Of a stretch of 8,399 nucleotides of DNA, positions 1-5,682 are shown in pieces (the first letter of the stretch is position 1; every line of letters starts with the position of its first letter). The notes beneath the pieces were generated by a model that made no database searches, had not been told where the DNA came from, and saw nothing but the letters and a program-made list of their open reading frames with translations. Source of the stretch: an uncultured Nocardioides sp. Its GTDB lineage: Bacteria; Actinomycetota; Actinomycetes; Propionibacteriales; Nocardioidaceae. The stretch covers positions 1 through 8,399 of the forward strand of contig NZ_CAMPGZ010000184.1 of NCBI RefSeq assembly GCF_946885725.1, read 5' to 3'. The position numbers and the translations under genes were made by a program.

Positions 1-482
1 CCGTTCTCGGTGCGGGCGTTGTGGGTGGCGCGCTTGCCGCACCAGCAGAGCGCCTCGACCTGGAGCACGTTGGTGCGGTCGGCCAGCTCGACCAGCCGGG
101 CGGACCCGGGGAACATGACCGACCGGAAGTCGGTGAGGATGCCGAACGCGAACACGTCGATCTGCAGCTCGTCGACGACGCGAGCGAGCTGCTCGACCTG
201 CGCCGGCGTGTAGAACTGCGCCTCGTCGCAGATCAGGTAGTCGACGCGGCCGCCGCGGGTCAGCGCGTCGACGACGTACTGCCAGAAGTCGAACTCCGGC
301 GCCACCTCGATGGCGTCGTGCTGGAGGCCCAGGCGGCTGGAGAGCGTCGCGGCGCCGGCCCGGTCACGGCTGGTGAAGATGCGGCCGACCCGGCCACGTG
401 CCGCGTGGTTGTGGTTGGTCTGGAGCGCGAGGGTCGACTTGCCGGAGTCCATCGTCCCGGTGAAGAACTGCAGTTCGGCCAC
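1..482 (-). CDS. tdk: Thymidine kinase, class II (3' end outside window)
   Basis: Class II thymidine kinases phosphorylate thymidine to dTMP with ATP in the cytoplasmic salvage pathway. Translating the minus strand from a GTG at 482 gives 160 residues before the window edge. The Walker A loop GTMDSGKST is at residues 9-17. The Walker B segment with the catalytic glutamate, CDEAQF, is at 85-90 (Glu87). The family signature GILTDFR is at 114-120 and FPGS at 124-127. The start of a cysteine-containing lasso region, ALCWCGKRATHNA, is at 144-156. Family members are usually about 190-220 residues, so roughly 30-60 are missing. The GTG start puts the P-loop at the usual distance from the N-terminus and has AGGA about nine bases upstream. 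An ATG at 490-492 is out of frame. It lies 24 bp downstream of the phosphatase-like gene, probably in the same operon. The family assignment is very secure. Confidence 0.95.
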   Translation of the reverse strand, partial: MAELQFFTGTMDSGKSTLALQTNHNHAARGRVGRIFTSRDRAGAATLSSRLGLQHDAIEVAPEFDFWQYVVDALTRGGRVDYLICDEAQFYTPAQVEQLARVVDELQIDVFAFGILTDFRSVMFPGSARLVELADRTNVLQVEALCWCGKRATHNARTEN

Positions 483-507
483 GGGCCGTCATCCTGCCAC
501 TGACGCG

Positions 508-1623
508 CTAAACCACGATGAGCGGGATGAGCATCTCGGCGGGCGTGAGCGAGCCGTGCAGCCCGACGAGCGTGGTCTCGTAGGCGAACGCGCTCGTCGA
601 CATCACCGAGTAGTCGCCGCGGGAGGCGACGACGACGTCGCCGAGCCGAGGTCGTACGGCGGGGGCGACGGCGTCGCCGAACCAGCCACGCGCGACCGCC
701 TCGTCGCGCGTGAGCACGTCGGCGCGCTCCCCGAGCACGCCCCGCCAGGTGGCGACCACGTCGTCGACGGCGCCGGAGCGGCAGTACACGTGACGCAGCC
801 GGGCCTCGCCGCCGAGCAGCACCACACCGTCGAGCAGCGACGGCTCGTCGTCGGTGTCGACGCGCGACTCCGGCGGGGAGTCGACCATGCCGTGGTCGGC
901 CACGATCACGACGCGCACCTCGGGCGGCAGGGTGTCGCGCAGGTGCTCGGCCGCGGCGTCGATCATCGACAGCTGCTGCTCCCACTGGGGCGAGTCGACG
1001 CCGTACCGGTGCCCGGTCCAGTCGAGGTCGCCGTCGTAGAGGTAGGTCAGCGACGGCTGCTGCGCGGCGGCGGCCTGCGCGGCGGCGAGCCGCTCCCCCA
1101 CCCGGTCCGCGCCGACGAACTCGGCGCCCCGGCTGCCAGCCACGGTCAGCCCGGAGTTGCGGAAGTCGCGCTTGTTCACCACGGTCGTGTGCACGCCCGC
1201 GGCGGCGAGCCGCGCGAACGCCGTCGGGTGCGGCTGCCACTCGTGCGGGTCGACCTTGCTGCTCCACATCAAGGCGTTGAGCAGGTCGTTGGTGCCCGGG
1301 ATCCGCGTAGTGAACCCGACGACGCCGTGGCTGCCCGGGACCAGGCCGGTGCCGAACGACGTCAGGCTCGTGGCGGTCGTGGTGGGCACACCGGCCGTGA
1401 CCGGACCGTCGAGGTGCGCGGCGAGGAACGGTGCCTCCTCGGGGTGGTCGCGCAGCAGCTCGTAGCCCAGCCCGTCGACGAGGAACACGACGTAGCCGGG
1501 CGCCTCGGGCAGCGCGAGCCCCGGGTCGGGCATCCCCGCGTCGACGCCGAGCGCGTGGCTGACCGCGGGCAGCACGTCCGCGAGCGACCGCCGCCCGTAG
1601 TCGGGTGCGACGAACTCCGTCAC
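508..1623 (-). CDS. Alkaline phosphatase superfamily protein (nucleotide pyrophosphatase/phosphodiesterase type)
   Basis: This 371-residue protein has the ordered metal-binding motifs of the type I phosphodiesterase/nucleotide pyrophosphatase group of the alkaline phosphatase superfamily. These are FLVDGLGYELL with Asp50; the Thr-rich nucleophile segment VPTTTATSLTSFGTG at 79-93, where one of Thr81-83 should be the nucleophile; YDGDLDWTGHRYG with Asp201 and His205; IVADHGM with Asp243 and His244; and a closing GLHGSLTPAEM with His356. This is a complete two-metal set, so the enzyme is probably active and should hydrolyse phosphomono- or phosphodiesters. The substrate cannot be read from the sequence. 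I see no clear signal peptide or membrane segment, so it is likely cytoplasmic. The start is GTG, 7 bp after the stop of the DUF5998-like gene, without an obvious Shine-Dalgarno. This suggests translational coupling. The thymidine kinase gene follows 24 bp later. Confidence 0.9.
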   Translation of the reverse strand: MTEFVAPDYGRRSLADVLPAVSHALGVDAGMPDPGLALPEAPGYVVFLVDGLGYELLRDHPEEAPFLAAHLDGPVTAGVPTTTATSLTSFGTGLVPGSHGVVGFTTRIPGTNDLLNALMWSSKVDPHEWQPHPTAFARLAAAGVHTTVVNKRDFRNSGLTVAGSRGAEFVGADRVGERLAAAQAAAAQQPSLTYLYDGDLDWTGHRYGVDSPQWEQQLSMIDAAAEHLRDTLPPEVRVVIVADHGMVDSPPESRVDTDDEPSLLDGVVLLGGEARLRHVYCRSGAVDDVVATWRGVLGERADVLTRDEAVARGWFGDAVAPAVRPRLGDVVVASRGDYSVMSTSAFAYETTLVGLHGSLTPAEMLIPLIVV

Positions 1624-1630
1624 CGAAGCG

Positions 1631-2227
1631 TCACCGGCCGGCGGTCGATCCGGTGCTCGCCGAGAGCGCGTCGGCGAAGCCCAGCAGGTCGGCCACGGCC
1701 TGCGGACCCTCGGCCGCCGCGCTGACGCGCAGGGAGAAGTCGTCGGAGGTCACCACACCGGTGTAGCCGTGGTCGGCGTCGCACTCGGGGTCGGCGCAGC
1801 CCGCGGGCTCCAGGTCGATCCGGCCGACGGCGCCCCAGCCGATCGTCAGCACGGCCTCGTTGGCGCCGGGCGGCGGGATCGGCTTGCCGGCGTACGTCTC
1901 GGGGTTGGCGACCATCCGGTTGACCACCACGGAGCGGATCGCGCTGATCGCCACCGCCTCGGTGGACGAGGAGGTGTACGGCGCCGGCAGCAGGTCGTCC
2001 GGCGGGTGCTCGTCGGTGTGCGCCAGGATCAGCCGCGAGGGCGTCAGCACAAGCACGCTCATGTGCCGGCGCACCTCGTCCCGCTCGTCGATGGTCGGCT
2101 CGTGGTGCACGAGGAACGACACCACCCGCTCGCCGGCCACCGCCGCGTCGACCGCGTGGGACACGACGTCCGGGTAGTAACCCGACTTCTCGATCGCGTC
2201 GCGGAGGTCGGGAGTGCGGTCGGTCAT
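1631..2227 (-). CDS. DUF5998-like conserved actinobacterial protein
   Basis: This 198-residue soluble protein has no catalytic motif that I recognise. Its composition, its start (MTDRTPDLRDAIEKSGYYP) and its central segment resemble an actinobacterial family I recall as DUF5998. The name is from memory and should be checked. Visible features are a hydrophobic core strand with SVLVLTPSRLILAHTDEH, a conserved-looking block with NRMVANPETYAGK, and a small cysteine/histidine cluster (CADPECDADH, Cys144, Cys149, His153) that could bind a metal. No signal peptide or membrane segment is seen. It is the first gene of the block that continues into the phosphatase-like gene (7-bp gap) and thymidine kinase, and it is transcribed away from the anti-sigma-type gene. 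The ATG at 2227 has no Shine-Dalgarno. Seven bases before it is CAGACT, a poor -10 match that could indicate leaderless transcription. Function unknown. Confidence 0.8.
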   Translation of the reverse strand: MTDRTPDLRDAIEKSGYYPDVVSHAVDAAVAGERVVSFLVHHEPTIDERDEVRRHMSVLVLTPSRLILAHTDEHPPDDLLPAPYTSSSTEAVAISAIRSVVVNRMVANPETYAGKPIPPPGANEAVLTIGWGAVGRIDLEPAGCADPECDADHGYTGVVTSDDFSLRVSAAAEGPQAVADLLGFADALSASTGSTAGR

Positions 2228-2439
2228 GTCTGTCAGTCTGTCACGCGGCCAGGCTCAGCTCCGGCTCGGGCAGACCGTCCTGCGCCGGGGTGAGGTGCCG
2301 ACGCAGAGGTCCCGGACGTGGCCTGTAGGGGAACGGCGCTGGACGGGTGTATCGCAGCGACGATGGGTACCTGCGTCACCGTGGCCCGCCTCACGGCCGC
2401 CACGACGACAAGGCAGGAGCCCGGCTGAGATGAGGTCCG
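2228..2439. other. Divergent intergenic control region
   Basis: These 212 bp separate the DUF5998-like gene (minus) from the anti-sigma-type gene (plus), so promoters for both should lie here. The plus-strand side contains a stress-sigma-like promoter, listed separately. On the minus side, the stretch just before the DUF5998-like gene reads as an open frame ending in ...PEPELSLAA-stop at 2241-2243. It has no ATG, GTG or TTG start between that stop and the previous in-frame stop at 2376-2378, so I do not call it a gene. No tRNA or riboswitch-like structure was seen. Confidence 0.6.
2345..2370 (+). promoter_or_regulatory. Candidate SigB/SigF-type stress promoter (GGGT-N16-GGGTAC)
   Basis: GGGT at 2345-2348 and GGGTAC at 2365-2370 are separated by 16 bp. 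This fits the consensus GNNT-N14-16-GGGTA(C/T) described for the Streptomyces SigB stress sigma factor, and is close to the mycobacterial SigF type. Transcription from it would start near 2377 and leave a leader of about 60 nt before the ATG at 2440. It would drive an RsbW/SpoIIAB-type ATPase, the class of protein that controls such sigma factors. The match is by eye to short degenerate motifs. Confidence 0.45.
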
Positions 2440-2859
2440 ATGGCTGGTGAGTACGAGGTCAGTGGCGTCGCCGTACCCGAGACGATCGACCTGCTGCACC
2501 AGCTCCTCGCCGAGGCCCGCACCGACCACCCCTCGCTGAGCGAGGAGGACATGTCGTGCGTGGAGACCGCGGTCATCGAGATCGCCGGCAACATCGTCGA
2601 GCACGCGCCGCCCGACCAGACCGTCGTCTACACGTTCCGCCTGCTCGTGCACGACGACCAGGTCGTCGTCGTACTCACCCACTCCGGTCCAGAGGTGGTG
2701 CTCGACGGCGTCCCCGAGATGCCCGACGACCCGATGGCCGAGAGCGGCCGCGGGCTGCCCCTGGCCGAGGCGTCCGTCGACGAGCTGCGGCACGAGTTCA
2801 CCGACGACCAGAACATCTGGACTCTCGTCCGCCGCCGTTCTGCCCAAGCACCTGCCTGA
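2440..2859 (+). CDS. ATP-binding anti-sigma factor-type protein (RsbW/SpoIIAB-like HATPase)
   Basis: This 139-residue single-domain protein matches the GHKL ATPase fold of the RsbW/SpoIIAB family (HATPase_c_2). Such proteins bind an alternative sigma factor and phosphorylate an anti-anti-sigma factor. The N-box is ETAVIEIAGNIVEHA (42-56, with Glu47, Asn51 and His55). The G2-type loop is ESGRGLPLAEASVDEL (101-116). The G1 box, normally DxG(P), reads THSGP (80-84), so His81 sits where the adenine-contacting aspartate is expected. Kinase activity may therefore be reduced or absent. The ATG at 2440 has GATGAGG ending four bases upstream, the clearest Shine-Dalgarno in the window, in contrast to its leaderless neighbours. 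A stress-type promoter candidate lies about 70-95 bp upstream. No sigma factor or STAS-domain partner is encoded in the window. The O-methyltransferase follows after 18 bp but seems to have its own start signal. Confidence 0.85.
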   Translation: MAGEYEVSGVAVPETIDLLHQLLAEARTDHPSLSEEDMSCVETAVIEIAGNIVEHAPPDQTVVYTFRLLVHDDQVVVVLTHSGPEVVLDGVPEMPDDPMAESGRGLPLAEASVDELRHEFTDDQNIWTLVRRRSAQAPA

Positions 2860-2864
2860 CGCCC

Positions 2865-2870
2865 TAGTCT
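2865..2870 (+). promoter_or_regulatory. -10-like hexamer TAGTCT for leaderless O-methyltransferase transcript
   Basis: TAGTCT fits the actinobacterial -10 pattern TANNNT and ends 7 bp before the ATG at 2878. Transcription would therefore start at or next to the start codon. No Shine-Dalgarno is present, and no clear -35 element was seen. Confidence 0.5.
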
Positions 2871-2877
2871 CGGCCGC

Positions 2878-3540
2878 ATGGCCAACCGCACGATCGGCAT
2901 CTCCGACGACCTCGCGACCTACGTCCGCAACGTCGGCATCCGCGAGCCCGACGTCCTCGCCCGGTTGCGAGACGAGACGGCGGCCCTGCCCAACCACCAG
3001 ATGCAGGTCGCGCCCGAGGAGGGCGCGTTCCTCGCGATGCTGGCCGAGCTGACCGGCGCGCGCCGCTACCTGGAGATCGGCACGTTCACCGGCTACTCCT
3101 CCACCGCCGTCGCGCTGGCGATGCCGGACGGTGGGCGCCTCGTGTGCTGCGACGTGTCCGAGGAGTACACCGCCGTCGCGCGGCGGGCCTGGGCCGAGGC
3201 GGGAGTCGACCACAAGATCACCCTCGAGATCGCCCCGGCCGTCGACACGCTCGACCGGCTGATCGGTGAGGGCCAGGAGTCGTCGTACGACATGGCGTTC
3301 ATCGACGCCGACAAGAGCAGCTACGACGCCTACTACGAGCGCTGCCTCCGGCTCGTGCGACCCGGCGGGCTGATCGCGGTCGACAACGTGCTGTGGGGCG
3401 GCCGCGTCGTCGACGACCAGGCCGACGACGAGGACACGCTCGCGATCCGCGCGCTCAACGACAAGATCGCCGCCGACGAGCGGGTGTCGATGGTGCTGCT
3501 GCCCGTCGCCGACGGTGTCACCCTGGCGCGAGTGCGCTGA
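2878..3540 (+). CDS. Cation-dependent class I SAM O-methyltransferase
   Basis: This 220-residue protein matches the Methyltransf_3 (catechol/caffeoyl-CoA type) O-methyltransferase family, which transfers a methyl group from SAM to a hydroxyl of small, often catechol-like, substrates using a divalent cation. The SAM motif I is YLEIGTFTGYSSTAVALA (64-81). The acidic end of strand 2 is CCDVS, with Asp92. The metal- and substrate-binding segment is FIDADKSSYDAYY (141-153, Asp143 and Lys146). The second metal site is VDNVLWGG (168-175, Asp169 and Asn170). Length is typical and all key residues are present, so it should be active. The physiological substrate cannot be told from sequence. It begins 18 bp after the anti-sigma-type gene without a Shine-Dalgarno, but with TAGTCT seven bases before ATG, pointing to a leaderless transcript. 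The downstream GNAT starts just after or slightly inside its 3' end. Confidence 0.92.
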   Translation: MANRTIGISDDLATYVRNVGIREPDVLARLRDETAALPNHQMQVAPEEGAFLAMLAELTGARRYLEIGTFTGYSSTAVALAMPDGGRLVCCDVSEEYTAVARRAWAEAGVDHKITLEIAPAVDTLDRLIGEGQESSYDMAFIDADKSSYDAYYERCLRLVRPGGLIAVDNVLWGGRVVDDQADDEDTLAIRALNDKIAADERVSMVLLPVADGVTLARVR

Positions 3541-3547
3541 CCCCTTG

Positions 3548-4111
3548 GTGGTGGTCCCCGAGCAGACCCCGTGTCTGCGCTCCGCTCGCGTTCTGCTGCG
3601 CCCGTTCGAGCCCTCGGACGTCGACGGCCGAGTCCGGTGCGGCAGGCATCCCGAGATCGTCCGCATGTTCGGCGGCTCCCCGGATTTCGACGAGCCGGTC
3701 GCGATGTCGGTCGAGGCCGCTGCGGCCTGGTACGAGCAGGTCGGCACCGACCCCAACCCGTTGCACTGGGCGGTCGAGCACGAGGGCCAGTTCATCGGCA
3801 CCGCCCGGCTGCACGGGCTGGACGAGACCGACCGGCGCGCCCGGTATGCCGTCGGCATCCTGGACCACGCACGGCTGGGCATCGGCCTCGGCACTGAGAT
3901 CACCCGGGCGGTCCTGCGCTACGGCTTCGGCACCCTCGGCCTGCACCGGATCGACCTGCGTGTGCTGGCCTACAACACCCGCGCGATCAGCTGCTACCGC
4001 CGCTGCGGCTTCGTCGAGGAGGGCCGCGAACGTGGGGCCGCCTTCATCGACGGCCGGTGGCACGACGACGTGATCATGGGCATCCTCGAGCACGAGCTCC
4101 CCGACCCCTGA
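3548..4111 (+). CDS. GNAT family N-acetyltransferase (RimJ/RimL type)
   Basis: GNAT enzymes move an acetyl group from acetyl-CoA to an amine on a protein or small molecule. About 187 residues are encoded from the start chosen here. The N-terminal strand SARVLLRPFEPSDVDG, the acetyl-CoA region around HARLGIGLGTEITRAVL, the strand LHRIDLRVLAYNTRAI and the helix SCYRRCGFVEEG are the usual succession in RimJ/RimL-like members (Acetyltransf_3). The substrate is unknown. The start is uncertain: GTG at 3515 would overlap the methyltransferase gene by 26 bp, and TTG 3545, GTG 3548 and GTG 3551 follow its stop. I prefer 3548 because it avoids the overlap and places the first beta strand near the N-terminus as in the family, but no candidate has a convincing Shine-Dalgarno. 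It probably shares a transcript with the methyltransferase. A tandem repeat follows the stop codon almost immediately. Confidence 0.85.
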   Translation: MVVPEQTPCLRSARVLLRPFEPSDVDGRVRCGRHPEIVRMFGGSPDFDEPVAMSVEAAAAWYEQVGTDPNPLHWAVEHEGQFIGTARLHGLDETDRRARYAVGILDHARLGIGLGTEITRAVLRYGFGTLGLHRIDLRVLAYNTRAISCYRRCGFVEEGRERGAAFIDGRWHDDVIMGILEHELPDP

Positions 4112-4112
4112 C

Positions 4113-4191
4113 CCGCCGACCCGGCTCGAACCTCCCTCGCAGCACCGCCGACCCGGCTCGAACCTCCCTCGCAGCACCGCCGACCCGGCTC
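4113..4191. repeat. 32-bp tandem repeat, about 2.5 copies
   Basis: Two identical 32-bp units begin at 4113 and 4145. A third at 4177 keeps 15 bp before diverging at 4192. Each unit starts CCGCCGACCCGGCTCGAACC and ends CTCGCAGCA. The copies are perfect, which suggests recent duplication or slippage. The array begins right after the GNAT stop (TGA 4109-4111) and ends about 55 bp before the -10-like hexamer of the next gene. Each unit contains the short inverted repeat GCCG-ACC-CGGC, so the RNA could form small stacked hairpins, possibly ending transcription. That role is inference. Confidence 0.9.
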
Positions 4192-4246
4192 ATCCCGCCC
4201 CCGCCGTACGACGGAAACCCGGTCGCGGTGCCGCGTGCGGTGTCAC

Positions 4247-4252
4247 TAGGTT
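4247..4252 (+). promoter_or_regulatory. -10-like hexamer TAGGTT for leaderless VOC gene
   Basis: TAGGTT matches TANNNT and ends 8 bp before the ATG at 4261. There is no Shine-Dalgarno upstream, which fits a leaderless or nearly leaderless transcript. No clear -35 element was seen. The same hexamer with the same 8-bp gap precedes the minus-strand GNAT at 5247. Confidence 0.5.
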
Positions 4253-4260
4253 CTGTGCGC

Positions 4261-4689
4261 ATGTCTGCGGTGAAGCAGTTCCAGGTCACGTTCGACTGTG
4301 CCTCGCCCGAACGGGTGGCTCGGTTCTGGTGCGAGGTGCTCGGGTACGTCATCCCGTCGCCCGCCGACGCGTGGGCCACGTGGGAGGACTACAAGGCGTC
4401 GCTGCCGGCCGAGGAAGTCGACTCGTGGTGCGCCTGCGTGGACCCGACCGGCGCGGGGCCGCGGCTGTTCTTCCAGCGCGTGCCCGAAGGCAAGGTCGTC
4501 AAGAACCGGGTGCACCTCGACGTCCGCGTCGGCACCGGCCTCAAGGGCGAGGAGCGGCTGACCGTGCTCGAGGCCGAGTGCGCGCGGCTCATCCCGCTCG
4601 GTGCGACCAGGGTGAACCTTCTGTACGACGGCGTCGACTCGTGCATCGTGATGCAGGACGTCGAAGGCAACGAGTTCTGCGTCGACTGA
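4261..4689 (+). CDS. VOC superfamily protein (Glyoxalase_6-like)
   Basis: This 142-residue protein has the paired beta-alpha-beta-beta-beta modules of the vicinal oxygen chelate superfamily. The first module opens with FQVTFDCASPERVARFWCEVLGY, which is typical of the actinobacterial Glyoxalase_6 group. The second includes KNRVHLDVRVG and closes with the usual VMQDVEGNEFCVD at the very C-terminus. Members include glyoxalases, dioxygenases and drug-binding resistance proteins. Many Glyoxalase_6 members have no known activity, and I cannot assign one here. The ATG at 4261 is preceded by TAGGTT-N8 and not by a Shine-Dalgarno. The stop codon lies only 3 bp from the stop of the convergent minus-strand GNAT, leaving no room for a separate terminator. 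The small size and single-gene promoter suggest a stand-alone unit. Confidence 0.87.
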   Translation: MSAVKQFQVTFDCASPERVARFWCEVLGYVIPSPADAWATWEDYKASLPAEEVDSWCACVDPTGAGPRLFFQRVPEGKVVKNRVHLDVRVGTGLKGEERLTVLEAECARLIPLGATRVNLLYDGVDSCIVMQDVEGNEFCVD

Positions 4690-4692
4690 AGG

Positions 4693-5247
4693 TCAGGACG
4701 GCGGCTGCCACTCCCGTCTGAGCAGCCCGTAGACCCACGAGTCGGACACCTCGCCGTTCACGATGCAGTCCTCGCGGAGGGTCCCTTCGCGGACGAACCC
4801 GAGCTTCTCCAGCACGCGCGCCGACGCGGCGTTGCGGGTGTCGACCTCAGCCTGCACACGGTTGAGGTCGAGCGTGTCGAACGCCCACTGGAGCAGGGCA
4901 CGCGCGGCCTCCGTCGCGTAACCGTGACCCCACGCGTCCTCGTTGAAGCAGTAGCCGAGCGACGCGCTGCGGTAGTCCGGGTTCCAGCGGCTCACGCCGC
5001 ACCAGCCGAGGAAGACGTCGTCGGACCGGCGGTCGACCGCCGTACGCGCGCCACTCCCCTCCTGGGCCATCTGCCGGCACCCGGCCAGGAACTGCTCCGC
5101 GCGGGAGGGCTCGGTCCACGGCGGTGAGTCCCAGTAGCGCAGGACGCGGATGTTGCTGTGCATCGCGTACAGCGCATCGGCGTCGGTATCGGCAAACGGG
5201 CGTAGGCGCAGCCGGTCCGTGTGCAGTGTCGGGGTGGGCAGTGGCAT
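4693..5247 (-). CDS. GNAT family N-acetyltransferase (RimJ-like)
   Basis: This 184-residue GNAT is of the RimJ/RimL/Acetyltransf_3 type. The first strand is LHTDRLRLRPFADTDAD (8-24). The central strand SLGYCFNEDAWGHGYATEAA (96-115) carries the acetyl-CoA loop WGHGYATEA. NRVQAEVDTRNAASARVLEKLGF follows at 129-151, with the Asn/Ser segment and the C-terminal GF characteristic of the fold. A final strand pair ends in SWVYGLLRREW. It should use acetyl-CoA to acetylate an amine. Whether the target is a protein N-terminus, as for RimJ, or a small molecule is not visible. The ATG at 5247 is supported by TAGGTT eight bases upstream on the minus strand and the absence of a Shine-Dalgarno. It converges with the VOC gene at 4261-4689 and diverges from the cold-shock-domain gene at 5386. 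It is not closely similar to the GNAT at 3548, so I see no sign of recent duplication. Confidence 0.92.
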   Translation of the reverse strand: MPLPTPTLHTDRLRLRPFADTDADALYAMHSNIRVLRYWDSPPWTEPSRAEQFLAGCRQMAQEGSGARTAVDRRSDDVFLGWCGVSRWNPDYRSASLGYCFNEDAWGHGYATEAARALLQWAFDTLDLNRVQAEVDTRNAASARVLEKLGFVREGTLREDCIVNGEVSDSWVYGLLRREWQPPS

Positions 5248-5255
5248 GTCGGCTC

Positions 5256-5261
5256 AACCTA
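5256..5261 (-). promoter_or_regulatory. -10-like hexamer TAGGTT for leaderless GNAT gene
   Basis: Read on the minus strand, TAGGTT ends 8 bp before the ATG at 5247. A weak -35 candidate, GTTACA, lies 16 bp further upstream. The spacer holds a 7-bp direct repeat (CCGCTGT on the plus strand at 5263-5269 and 5274-5280), with copies 11 bp apart. Confidence 0.5.
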
Positions 5262-5373
5262 GCCGCTGTTCACCCGCTGTAACGCGGGGTTGTAGACGCT
5301 CAACAGAGGAAGTTCCGCGCGCACAGCGTCCATACCGCTTGGGAAGTGGCCGCATCACGCCAGCCCGGGCTTC

Positions 5374-5379
5374 TACGCT
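5374..5379 (+). promoter_or_regulatory. -10-like hexamer TACGCT for leaderless cold-shock-domain gene
   Basis: TACGCT fits TANNNT and ends exactly 6 bp before the ATG at 5386. Transcription would begin at the A of ATG. No Shine-Dalgarno is present and no clear -35 was found. Confidence 0.5.
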
Positions 5380-5385
5380 GGCCCG

Positions 5386-5673
5386 ATGACGACCGCCACG
5401 GTGCGCGAGTGGCACGACGAACTCGGGTGGGGCGTGCTCGACAGCCCGGAGACGCCGGGTGGGTGCTGGACGCACTTCTCCGACATCGAGACGCGCTGGC
5501 TCGGCTTCGTCGATGGCGGAGAGGCCTACGAGTACAAGGGACTCACAGCGGGTGAGGTCGTCGACCTGGAGTGGGAGTCTCCCGGTCAGGACGGTTTCGA
5601 CTACCGAGCCGTGAGAGTCAGGCGCCGCACGCAGCAAGGGCCGGCACCGGGAGATGGCGACGCGGGCACTTAG
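5386..5673 (+). CDS. Cold-shock-domain (CSD) family protein, divergent
   Basis: This 95-residue protein has a divergent cold-shock domain, an OB fold that binds single-stranded RNA or DNA. The N-terminal strand TATVREWHDELGWGVLDS holds the RNP1 equivalent, with GWGVLD (14-19) in place of the usual KGFGFI. CWTHFSDIE (27-35) replaces the RNP2 motif VFVHFS. LTAGEVVDLEWE and FDYRAVRV complete the barrel. Compared with canonical Csp proteins of about 67 residues it has an insertion between residues 36 and 50 and a charged tail after residue 78 (RRRTQQGPAPGDGDAGT). Loss of the RNP1 lysine and some aromatic residues suggests altered nucleic-acid binding, so a role as a classical cold-shock chaperone is not established. 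The gene appears leaderless. Its stop codon TAG (5671-5673) forms the first three bases of the -10-like hexamer of the next gene. Confidence 0.8.
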   Translation: MTTATVREWHDELGWGVLDSPETPGGCWTHFSDIETRWLGFVDGGEAYEYKGLTAGEVVDLEWESPGQDGFDYRAVRVRRRTQQGPAPGDGDAGT

Positions 5674-5676
5674 CGT
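5671..5676 (+). promoter_or_regulatory. -10-like hexamer TAGCGT for leaderless VOC gene, overlapping upstream stop codon
   Basis: TAGCGT fits TANNNT and ends exactly 6 bp before the ATG at 5683. Its first three bases are the stop codon of the cold-shock-domain gene. No good Shine-Dalgarno lies before the ATG. Confidence 0.45.
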
Positions 5677-5682
5677 GGACGG

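Noticed and set aside
310..1725. A 471-residue plus-strand open frame over the phosphatase-like gene.
   Set aside because: Arg/Val/Gly-rich with no recognisable motif, while the minus strand encodes a complete phosphatase-superfamily motif set. Antisense shadow.
2233..3903. A 556-residue minus-strand open frame antisense to the anti-sigma, O-methyltransferase and GNAT genes.
   Set aside because: Low-complexity Val/Asp/Gly/Arg composition with no domain. The plus-strand genes beneath it have clear motifs, so this is an antisense shadow.
4120..4176. The repeat unit read on the minus strand contains GGTTCGAGCC, resembling a tRNA T-arm.
   Set aside because: No acceptor, D or anticodon arm can be folded around it, and it lies in a perfect tandem repeat. 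The resemblance is coincidental.
4113..4191. The tandem repeat as a possible CRISPR array.
   Set aside because: The 32-bp units are directly adjacent with no spacers of unique sequence, and no cas gene is present.
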